Shown here: one piece after another, positions 8,460-15,565 of the stretch
How positions within the stretch are numbered: the stretch's first letter is position 1
Layout: each line of letters begins with the position of its first letter
Source: an uncultured Pelagibacterales bacterium
GTDB lineage: Bacteria > Pseudomonadota > Alphaproteobacteria > Pelagibacterales > Pelagibacteraceae
Reading direction: 5' to 3'
DNA: 22,502 nucleotides
Assembly (NCBI GenBank): GCA_913020625.1
Contig: CAJVZX010000004.1
Location: forward strand, 1-22,502
Notes under the pieces: generated by a model
The model's input: only the letters and a program-made list of their open reading frames with translations
Databases searched by the model: none
Told to the model about the DNA's origin: nothing
Translations under genes and position numbers: made by a program

Positions 8460-9317
8460 TTATTCACCTATTTTATATCTCACAAAACCTTTAATTATAA
8501 TGCCTGATTTAAAATCTTCTAGTATTTCTTTAACCTTTTTTTTTGGATCTATTACCCAATATTGATTTAATAAAGTATTTTCTTGTTTAAATTTTTCAAG
8601 TCTCCCAATTGAAATTTTTTTAATTATATTTTCTGATTTGTCAGAATTTTTCAATTCATCATTAATCATTTTTTTTTCTTTATTTAAAAGTTCTGAATCA
8701 ATATTTTTTTCATCTATTGCTAAAGGATTTGAAGCCGCTATATGCATAGCTAATTTTTTACCAAAATCAGAAATTCTGTCATTTAATTCATTGCTTTGCA
8801 AGCAAACTACTACTCCTAATTTACCAACATTATTTTTTAAAGAATTATGTACATAAGAAAAATTATAAGATTTTTCATGATGAATATAATCATTTCTTGA
8901 AATTGAAATTTTTTCACCCATTTTAGAAATTAAATTAACTAAATTTTCTTCAACTATGATCCCGTTAGACATTTTAGTTTTTTTTAATTCATTAATATTA
9001 CCTTTTTTGCTAAAATTAATTTTTGATAATTCTTCACAAAATTTAATATATTCATCATTTTTTGCAACAAAATCGGTTTCGGAATTTATTTCAATTATTG
9101 ACGAAGCATCATTTGAATTCGTAATACAAATAAGACCCTCTTTAGCTGAACGCTCCATTTTTTTTGAAGCTTTAGTTATTCCTTTAATCCTTAAATACTC
9201 AATTGATTTTGCAATATCTCCTTTGGATTCTTTAATTGCATTATTACAATCTTTAAATCCAGCACCCGTAAGCTCTCTTAATTTTTTAATATTTTCAAAA
9301 TTACTTTCCTTAGGCAT
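8460..9317 (-). CDS. tsf: Translation elongation factor Ts
   Basis: EF-Ts exchanges GDP for GTP on EF-Tu. The 285-residue protein starts with the UBA-like domain (IKKLRELTGAGFKDCNNAIKE, 10-30). The hallmark TDFVAKN follows at 81-87, then two core subdomains, including VVCLQS and GKKLAMHIAASNP. The C-terminal part ends in a strand rich in Lys and Ile. The family pattern TGAGMMDCKKAL is relaxed to TGAGFKDCNNAI. Length is normal (E. coli 283). It lies eight bases after rpsB, with which it is usually co-transcribed. The downstream neighbour is directly frr, without pyrH. Confidence 0.97.
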   Translation of the reverse strand: MPKESNFENIKKLRELTGAGFKDCNNAIKESKGDIAKSIEYLRIKGITKASKKMERSAKEGLICITNSNDASSIIEINSETDFVAKNDEYIKFCEELSKINFSKKGNINELKKTKMSNGIIVEENLVNLISKMGEKISISRNDYIHHEKSYNFSYVHNSLKNNVGKLGVVVCLQSNELNDRISDFGKKLAMHIAASNPLAIDEKNIDSELLNKEKKMINDELKNSDKSENIIKKISIGRLEKFKQENTLLNQYWVIDPKKKVKEILEDFKSGIIIKGFVRYKIGE

Positions 9318-9325
9318 TTAAAGAT

Positions 9326-10147
9326 TTATTTAATAATTTCAGAGTCTGGTCTATTTGAAATTTTTTTGGTTTCTTTTTTTTTCTTTGAAGATTCTTTAAT
9401 TTCTGATTTATCGTTATCTTTATCTTTATCTTTATTTAAATTTACATTTTTATTTACTGAATTATCTTTTTGAGCAGATAGTATGGTATCTTTTAATAAG
9501 TCGCAGTATAAATTAATAGCCCTTCTAGCATCATCATTCCCTGGAATTGGATAATCTATTCCCGTAGGGTCTGAGTTAGTGTCAAGTATTGCTATTATTG
9601 GTATGTTTAGTTTTATTGCTTCTTTAATCGCTAGGGATTCATAGTTAGTATCTATAACAAATATAAGATCAGGAATTTTTTTCATTTTCGATATTCCACC
9701 TAAAGATCTTTCAAGTTTATCTTTTAGTAAACTCATTTTAAGTAATTCTTTTTTAGTGAACCCTCTATTTTCCGAGCTTAAGTTTAATTTAATTTTTTCT
9801 AATTTTTTAATTGAATTAGAAATTGTTCCCCAATTGGTCAACATTCCTCCAAGCCATCTATAATTTACAAAAAATTGTGAAGTGTCTTTAGCTAAATTTG
9901 CAATAGATTCTGATGCTTGTTTTTTAGTTGAAACGAAAAGAATATGACCACCATTTTTTATGATTTCATAAACTTTTACTAATCCTGTGTTTATTAATTC
10001 TATAGTTTGCGTTAAATCAATTATATGAACTGCGTTTTTTGACCCAAAAATATATGGTTTCATTTTTGGATTCCATCTTAGGGTTTTATGCCCGAGGTGT
10101 ACTCCCGCTTCTAATAATTGTTGTAATGTTATTTTAGGTATATTCAT
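9326..10147 (-). CDS. rpsB: Small ribosomal subunit protein uS2
   Basis: Ribosomal protein S2. The core carries the family blocks LLEAGVHLGHKTLRWNPKMK near residues 11-30, HIIDLTQT, FVSTKKQA, NYRWLGGMLTNW near 93-104, and DLIFVIDTNYE, and the NDDARR motif close to the end of the core. From about residue 226 a 48-residue hydrophilic tail follows, rich in Lys, Asp, Asn and Ser. It includes a KDKDKD run from a three-copy six-base repeat and ends in SEIIK. E. coli S2 has 241 residues, so most of the extra length is this tail. Alphaproteobacterial S2 often has charged tails, so it is probably genuine but variable. A 126-base leader with probable promoter and secondary structure lies upstream; tsf follows after eight bases. 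Confidence 0.98.
   Translation of the reverse strand: MNIPKITLQQLLEAGVHLGHKTLRWNPKMKPYIFGSKNAVHIIDLTQTIELINTGLVKVYEIIKNGGHILFVSTKKQASESIANLAKDTSQFFVNYRWLGGMLTNWGTISNSIKKLEKIKLNLSSENRGFTKKELLKMSLLKDKLERSLGGISKMKKIPDLIFVIDTNYESLAIKEAIKLNIPIIAILDTNSDPTGIDYPIPGNDDARRAINLYCDLLKDTILSAQKDNSVNKNVNLNKDKDKDNDKSEIKESSKKKKETKKISNRPDSEIIK
9415..9432 (-). repeat. Three-copy hexanucleotide repeat in the rpsB tail
   Basis: Three tandem copies of TATCTT on the plus strand (AAGATA on the coding strand) encode alternating Lys and Asp in the disordered S2 tail. A six-base unit changes length in frame, so slippage would only lengthen or shorten the tail. Confidence 0.8.
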
Positions 10148-10239
10148 AATCTTCCCGGTTAATCCTCCACAATCATTTCCATTTAAGGACCGGAGGCTAT
10201 TAAGCCACTGACTGTGTGCGTTTTATATTTATGCAACCA
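10148..10239 (-). promoter_or_regulatory. Candidate structured 5' leader of the rpsB operon
   Basis: This 90-base stretch before rpsB is richer in G+C than its surroundings and has several complementary segments. On the coding strand, GGCT/AGCC can close a four-base loop (10206-10195). CCTCC (10196-10192) can pair with GGAGG (10168-10164). CCGGT (10193-10189) can pair with ACCGG (10159-10155). The last two share two bases, so they are either alternatives or, if shortened, a pseudoknot. E. coli S2 is known to repress its own rpsB-tsf mRNA through the leader, so S2 autoregulation is a reasonable hypothesis here. The near-ATG GGGAAG (10156-10151) is a possible weak Shine-Dalgarno. A short ORF lies inside the leader (listed separately). 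Structure was judged by eye, with no covariation test. Confidence 0.55.
10159..10182 (-). other. Possible seven-codon upstream ORF (MEMIVED) in the rpsB leader
   Basis: ATG at 10182 opens a frame MEMIVED ending in TAA at 10161-10159, eleven bases before the rpsB ATG. The GGAGG inside it forms part of its own codons. There is no clear Shine-Dalgarno before it, and such a short ORF is easily a chance event in A/T-rich DNA. It could be translated and coupled to rpsB, or it may simply be structural sequence. Confidence 0.2.
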
Positions 10240-10266
10240 TTTATAATTATATAAGAAAAAATACAA
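10240..10266 (-). promoter_or_regulatory. Candidate sigma-70-type promoter for rpsB
   Basis: On the coding strand a perfect TATAAT lies at 10251-10246 with a second TATAAA at 10245-10240. TTGTAT at 10266-10261 is 15 bases before TATAAA, but the best spacing for the perfect TATAAT has no good -35. Only 126 bases separate the dnaE stop from rpsB, and this is the only plausible start for a strong ribosomal transcript. A/T richness makes chance matches likely. Confidence 0.4.
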
Positions 10267-10273
10267 GCTTAAT

Positions 10274-13200
10274 TTAATAGCTGATTCTTTTTAGATATGG
10301 CTCTTTTTTAAGTATTTTTAATATATCTTTGTTTATTTTACGCTTATCAGCTAATTCAAATACCAAATCTTTATTATCACTTTTAACTTTAATTTTAACA
10401 TTTGTATCTCCTTTTGTTCCAATTAAATGGGATAATTTTTCTAAATTATCATAATTTGATATTTCAAGAACTATATTAGAAAAAGATTTATTTGAAAATT
10501 CTTTTAAGCTTATTAACTTTCTTACATTTATTCTTTTAAATCTATTTTCTTCATTACCTTTGTCTCGAAGAACTGTAATTAATAATGAATTACCTTCTAT
10601 TAAAATATTTCTACTTTGTTCTAAAATATCAGAAAATATAAATAGTTCAAAAATTCCACCCAAATCAGTTAGTTTAATAATAGCGTATGACGTACCTTTT
10701 TGAGTTTTTTTTTCTTGTAATTTTAAAATAGTCGCAGCTAAGTTTGCTTCATCAACTTCAGATAATGTAAAGTCACTAAAATTTTTTATCTTATAAATAT
10801 CAAATATCTCCTTATAATCATTTATTGGATGATCCGATATAAAGAAACCTAGTGCTTCAAATTCTTTGGTTAATCTTTCTTCAAATTTCCAATCATTTAT
10901 TTCTTCTAATGGAAATTTTTCTTCATTATTATCAGAAAATAAATCTATTTGATTATTCAATTTATTTTCAGAAATAGATTTTGAAGATAATATTATATTA
11001 GGTATAGACTCTAACAAAGCTTTTCTATTTGTCTCAATTTCATCAAATGCTCCTGCTTTGACAAGTCCTTCAAGTTGAAGTTTATTCATATTTTTAGGAT
11101 CAACTCTATTAATAAAATCATTAATAGATTTAAATTTTCCATTTTTTTCTCTTTCTAATACAACTTGATTAATAGCTTCAAATCCAACACTTTTTATTGC
11201 ACCGAGTGCATAATAAAATTTATCTTTAGTTGATTTAAATTCTGCAAAACAGCTATTAATGCATGGTCTTTGTGTATTAATTTTTAATCTTTTCAATTCT
11301 TCATAAAATTCACTTAATTTGTTTTGATTAGCTAATTCTGACGACATAGATGCTGCAAAAAATTCTCCTGGATAATAAGTTTTCAGGAAAGCAGTTTGAT
11401 AAGCTATGACTGCATATGCAGCTGCGTGACTTTTATTGAAACCATATTCAGCAAAAGGTTCAATTTTTAAAAAAATTCCAGCTGCAACATCCCTTTTTAT
11501 ACCATTTTTAACAGCACCATTAATAAATCTTTCTTTCTGTTTTTCTAATTCTGCTCTTTTCTTTTTCCCCATTGCTCTTCTAAGAATATCTGCTTCACCT
11601 GCGGTGAAACCTGATAGAGTTTGTGCTATTTGCATAACTTGTTCTTGATAAATTATTACACCATAAGTTGGCTCCAATATTTTTTTAAGTTTTGGGTGAA
11701 GATAGTCGGGTTCTCTTCTCTTGTGTTTACAGTCATTATAGACTGATATATTGCTCATTGGACCAGGCCTATATAGTGCTACGAGAGCTATTATATCTTC
11801 TAATCTATTAGGTTTCATTTGTACTAAGGCTTCACGCATGCCAGAACTTTCTAGTTGAAATAATCCAACTGTAAAACCACTTGATAAAAGATCAAAAACT
11901 TTTTGATCTTCATAATTAATTTTATTTACATCTATAGCAATTTTGTTTTTATTAATTAATTTTTGTGTTTTATCAATTACAGTTAAAGTTCTTAAACCCA
12001 AGAAATCAAATTTTATTAAACCTGCTTTTTCTGCTGAATACATGTCAAATTGTGTTGAGGGTAGTAATAAATTTGAAGATAAATCTTTATATAGAGGAAC
12101 AGTTTCTGATAGATTTTTTTCTGCAATAACTACTCCTGCCGCATGAGTTGCAACATTTCTATTTAACCCCTCTAACTTAAGAGATAAATCAATTAGTTTT
12201 TTAACTTTAGAATCGTCTTTCATCATTTTTTGAATTCGTGGTTCATTAGCCACACATTCTTTTAATCCAATAGGTCTGGATGGATCAAATGGAATCATTT
12301 TTGAAATTTGATCTACAAAACCATAAGGGAAACCAAGAACTCTTCCTATATCTCTTATGGCCATTCTTGCTTTAAGTTTACCAAAAGTAATTATATGAGC
12401 GACACTATTTCCATATTTCTCTTTCAAATATCCAAAAACTAAATCACGTTTTTCTTCGCAAAAATCTATATCAAAATCTGGCATAGAAATTCTATCTGGG
12501 TTTAAAAATCTTTCAAATATTAAACCAAATTTGATAGGATCAATATTTGTTATTGATAAACACCATGCCACCAAAGAACCAGCTCCTGATCCACGACCTG
12601 GACCTACGGGAATATTTTTACTTTTTGCCCATTTGATATAATCAGAAACAATTAAAAAATAACCAGAATATTTCATTGATTTAATTATATTTAATTCGTG
12701 CAAAAGTCGTTTATGGTAAATCTCATAACTTTTTTCATTTTTTTTAAAAACAAATTCTTTATATTTATTTTCTAATCCTTTTAATGCCAATTCATTTAAT
12801 TCCTCATCTACACTCAAGTTCTCATTACTTTTAATATTTGGAAGTATTGGAATTGAGAAATTAGGTTTATAACTACACCTATAAGGAAAATTATAATTAT
12901 TTTCTAAGGCTTCAGGAAGGTCTTGAAAAATAATTTTCATCTCTTCTGAGCTTTTTAGATAATGCTGATTAGAATATTTTAATCTATTTTTTTCTGTAAC
13001 ATAGGTTTTTTCACCAATGCAAAGTAATGCATCATGTGCCTCGTACATTTCTTGATTTAAATAAAAAACTTCATGTGATGCTATTAATGGAATTTCTAAT
13101 TCTTTAGACTTTTTTAATAAAAAATTCTCAAATTCTTTTTCGTTTTCATCATTATGCCTTTGAATTTCAATATAAAAATTATCTTTAAAATGATCTCTAA

Positions 13201-13672
13201 ATTTAATAAATAATTCATGTATTTCTGTTTCAAAACCTTTTGCTAAAAGTTTTCCAAATAATCCATTTATTGTACCTGTAAGAAGAGTAAATCCGCCCCT
13301 GTTATCAAATAAATCATCTATTTTGCAATGAGGATCACTCATTGAATTATTTTCCAGATATGATTTAGAGGATAGATTTACAATTTTTTTATATCCTTCA
13401 ATATTATTAGCAATTAATGGTAAAAATCCTAAATTTTCTTTAAAAAAAAAATTAATTTGTGTGCCAATAATTGGCTGAGTACCTACTTTTGAAATATTTT
13501 CTGCAAATTCTAAAGCTCCACAAAGATTGGCTGAATCGCTTAATCCGATAGCAGGAACTTTATTTATTTTACAATAATGTTTTAAATCATCAATTTTTAT
13601 TGCTCCTTGACAAATTGAATACTGAGAATGAATTTTAAAATGATTAAATTGTTTAATAAGATTTTTATCCAT
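10274..13672 (-). CDS. dnaE: DNA polymerase III subunit alpha
   Basis: DnaE is the replicative polymerase subunit. The 1132-residue protein (E. coli 1160) has an N-terminal PHP domain (about 8-210). The polymerase core follows, with GPGRGSGAGSLVAW around 357-370, PDFDIDFCEEKRD from 398 with Asp401 and Asp403, and KFDFLGLRTLT with Asp556; these are the three catalytic acids. The fingers contain GAFGFNKSHAA-like motifs (EYGFNKSHAAAYA). A tandem HhH region and an OB fold (about 955-1050) complete the C-terminus. The PHP motif reads HSQYS and SDSANLCG instead of the metal-binding patterns of active PHP nucleases, so PHP proofreading is probably lost, as in E. coli. Its ATG overlaps the lolD stop by eight bases, and no terminator-like hairpin follows its stop. 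Confidence 0.98.
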   Translation of the reverse strand: MDKNLIKQFNHFKIHSQYSICQGAIKIDDLKHYCKINKVPAIGLSDSANLCGALEFAENISKVGTQPIIGTQINFFFKENLGFLPLIANNIEGYKKIVNLSSKSYLENNSMSDPHCKIDDLFDNRGGFTLLTGTINGLFGKLLAKGFETEIHELFIKFRDHFKDNFYIEIQRHNDENEKEFENFLLKKSKELEIPLIASHEVFYLNQEMYEAHDALLCIGEKTYVTEKNRLKYSNQHYLKSSEEMKIIFQDLPEALENNYNFPYRCSYKPNFSIPILPNIKSNENLSVDEELNELALKGLENKYKEFVFKKNEKSYEIYHKRLLHELNIIKSMKYSGYFLIVSDYIKWAKSKNIPVGPGRGSGAGSLVAWCLSITNIDPIKFGLIFERFLNPDRISMPDFDIDFCEEKRDLVFGYLKEKYGNSVAHIITFGKLKARMAIRDIGRVLGFPYGFVDQISKMIPFDPSRPIGLKECVANEPRIQKMMKDDSKVKKLIDLSLKLEGLNRNVATHAAGVVIAEKNLSETVPLYKDLSSNLLLPSTQFDMYSAEKAGLIKFDFLGLRTLTVIDKTQKLINKNKIAIDVNKINYEDQKVFDLLSSGFTVGLFQLESSGMREALVQMKPNRLEDIIALVALYRPGPMSNISVYNDCKHKRREPDYLHPKLKKILEPTYGVIIYQEQVMQIAQTLSGFTAGEADILRRAMGKKKRAELEKQKERFINGAVKNGIKRDVAAGIFLKIEPFAEYGFNKSHAAAYAVIAYQTAFLKTYYPGEFFAASMSSELANQNKLSEFYEELKRLKINTQRPCINSCFAEFKSTKDKFYYALGAIKSVGFEAINQVVLEREKNGKFKSINDFINRVDPKNMNKLQLEGLVKAGAFDEIETNRKALLESIPNIILSSKSISENKLNNQIDLFSDNNEEKFPLEEINDWKFEERLTKEFEALGFFISDHPINDYKEIFDIYKIKNFSDFTLSEVDEANLAATILKLQEKKTQKGTSYAIIKLTDLGGIFELFIFSDILEQSRNILIEGNSLLITVLRDKGNEENRFKRINVRKLISLKEFSNKSFSNIVLEISNYDNLEKLSHLIGTKGDTNVKIKVKSDNKDLVFELADKRKINKDILKILKKEPYLKRISY

Positions 13673-14342
13673 TTACGCGTCTAATACTACCATCTATAAT
13701 TGATAACTTGTAGTCTGCTTTATCAGCAAGTTGTCTATTGTGAGTTGCATAAATAATTGTTCTTTTTTTAGTTTTCATTTTTAAAAAAAAATTAAAAATT
13801 TCGTTAGAATTAAATCTATCTAAACTGCCAGTGGGTTCATCTGCTAAGATAAGTTCTGGCTCATTTATTAGCGCTCTTGCTATTGCAACTCTTTGTTGTT
13901 CGCCACCCGATAAATCTGCAGGAAAATGATTATATCTTTTGGATAAACCAACTTGGCTTAATAATGCTTTGGCTAGTAAGCTTGATTTTTTTTGTGTAGT
14001 GCCACTTGAAATTAATGCAATCTCAACATTTTCTAAGGCTGAAAAATCATTTAACAAATTATTTTGTTGATAGATTATAGAAATTTTATTACCTCGGATA
14101 TTATCTTTACTTTTTTCTGATAATAATGATATCTTTTTTGAGTCAAAATAGATTTCACCTGTGCTAGGACGATCTAATAAAGCTAATAAATGTAATAAGG
14201 TAGATTTTCCTGAGCCTGATGGACCTAGTAAAGCTACTAAATCTCCCTTTTTAATTTTTATATTTATATTATTTAGAACATTCAATTTTTTATTTAAAAA
14301 ATAACTCTTTGAAAGTTTTTTTGTTTCAATAATGTTATTCAT
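13665..14342 (-). CDS. lolD: Lipoprotein-releasing ABC transporter ATPase LolD
   Basis: LolD powers extraction of outer-membrane lipoproteins from the inner membrane for transfer to LolA. The 225-residue protein has Walker A GPSGSGKST (40-48), a Q-loop in IIYQQNNLL, the ABC signature LSGGEQQ (144-150), Walker B LILADEP with Asp168 and Glu169, and the switch His201 in ATHN. This is the MacB/LolD subgroup of small ATPases that partner with FtsX-type permeases, and the partner permease lolC lies directly upstream with an eight-base overlap. The motifs alone could fit another MacB-like ATPase; the adjacent LolC-type permease settles the assignment. Confidence 0.95.
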   Translation of the reverse strand: MNNIIETKKLSKSYFLNKKLNVLNNINIKIKKGDLVALLGPSGSGKSTLLHLLALLDRPSTGEIYFDSKKISLLSEKSKDNIRGNKISIIYQQNNLLNDFSALENVEIALISSGTTQKKSSLLAKALLSQVGLSKRYNHFPADLSGGEQQRVAIARALINEPELILADEPTGSLDRFNSNEIFNFFLKMKTKKRTIIYATHNRQLADKADYKLSIIDGSIRRVNG

Positions 14343-15564
14343 ATTTAAGAGCTTTTATTGGATCTAATTTTGATGCTTTAATGGAAGGAAATATTGAAGC
14401 TACAGATGTAACTATTATAGAACAAAGAGCTATTAGCATAATTAAATTGAAGTCTATTTCTGATGGCATTTGACTTAAAAAATATATTTCTTCAGGAAAT
14501 AAACTGAGATTAAAAAAATCTGAAAAGAAAATTTGAATATTTTCAATATAAAAAGAAAACAACACTCCTAAAATAACTCCAAAGACTGTTGCAAGAGTGC
14601 CTATGGTAAAACCAACTAGAAAGAATATTTTTGTTATAGAGATTTGTGAGACGCCTAGCGATCTTAATATTGCAATTTCTTTAGTTTTATTTTTTACAAG
14701 AATTGTAAGACCAGAAATAATATTAAAAGCAGCAACAATTATTATTAAAGATAATATTATAAACATAACATTCCTTTCAACTTTAAGAGCTCCAAAAAAT
14801 GATTGATTAAGATCAGCCCAAGTATAAACAAACTCATTAGTAAATATTCTTTGTATTTCTTTTTTTGAACTTTCAATTTGATTTGGATTTTTTAAAAAAA
14901 GTTCGAGAATTTTATCTTCATTACCAATATTAAATAAGTTTTTGGCATCACTTATTGTAAGAAAAATAATATTTTGATCAAAATCTGACAGACCACTTGT
15001 AAAAATTGATGATATTAAAAAAGTTTCCTGTTTTGGAAGGTTGCCTATAATTGTTGAAATTCCACTAGGAGACATTAATGTAATTTCGTCTCCTATACTA
15101 ACATCTAAATTTAAAGCCAAATCTCTTCCTATAGAAATGCTTTTGCTATCAAAATCATCTAACGAACCTTTTATTATACCTTCGTTTATTACATCTATTT
15201 TTGATATATCTTCTTTTTTATAACCTCTAACTAAAATACCTTTTGTTGTTTTTTTATTTATTAAAATTCCTTCCCCACTAATAGAAAATATTGATTTTGA
15301 TAAATTTGGTAAATTTAACTTATTAATGTCATCAAAATTTATAGGTTTATCATAAGGTTTAACGATGATATGTGCATTAAATCCTAAAATTTTACTCAAA
15401 AGTTCAGTTCTAAAACCATTCATTACAGACATGACTATGATTAAAACTGCTACTCCTAAAGCAATGCCCAAAAAAGAAAAAATTGAAATTATTTTTAAAA
15501 AACCTTCTTTTCTTTTTGGTTTTAAATATCTTAAAGCAATTTTTTTTTCCAATTCCGAAATCAA
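14335..15564 (-). CDS. lolC: Lipoprotein-releasing ABC transporter permease LolC/LolE family
   Basis: Inner-membrane permease that partners LolD in lipoprotein release. The 409-residue protein has membrane segment 1 at about 25-48, a periplasmic domain (about 50-260), then segments at about 266-290, 312-340 and 373-394. The cytoplasmic coupling motif EIAILRSLG lies at 296-304. The N-terminal block ALRYLKPKRKEGF and VMSVMNGFRTELL are LolC/E hallmarks. The start is TTG at 15564: there is no ATG in frame upstream before a stop, and the next ATG would delete most of segment 1. The gap to the proS stop is one base. Only one permease gene is present, so the complex is probably a homodimer, as proposed for alphaproteobacteria; a second permease elsewhere cannot be excluded. 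Confidence 0.94.
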   Translation of the reverse strand: MISELEKKIALRYLKPKRKEGFLKIISIFSFLGIALGVAVLIIVMSVMNGFRTELLSKILGFNAHIIVKPYDKPINFDDINKLNLPNLSKSIFSISGEGILINKKTTKGILVRGYKKEDISKIDVINEGIIKGSLDDFDSKSISIGRDLALNLDVSIGDEITLMSPSGISTIIGNLPKQETFLISSIFTSGLSDFDQNIIFLTISDAKNLFNIGNEDKILELFLKNPNQIESSKKEIQRIFTNEFVYTWADLNQSFFGALKVERNVMFIILSLIIIVAAFNIISGLTILVKNKTKEIAILRSLGVSQISITKIFFLVGFTIGTLATVFGVILGVLFSFYIENIQIFFSDFFNLSLFPEEIYFLSQMPSEIDFNLIMLIALCSIIVTSVASIFPSIKASKLDPIKALKYE

Positions 15565-15565
15565 A

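Noticed and set aside
8956..9321. 121-codon plus-strand open frame opposite tsf
   Set aside because: It lies fully antisense to a clear EF-Ts gene, has no recognisable motif, and is the kind of shadow frame expected in A/T-rich coding DNA. Other plus-strand frames were dismissed for the same reason.
10164..10168. GGAGG as the Shine-Dalgarno of rpsB
   Set aside because: It ends 16 bases before the ATG, longer than usual spacing; GGGAAG nearer the start is a weaker but better placed candidate, and GGAGG fits the stem better.
10148..10273. tRNA or small RNA gene in the dnaE-rpsB spacer
   Set aside because: No cloverleaf with T-arm (TTCGA-type) and acceptor pairing could be drawn on either strand; a leader fits better.
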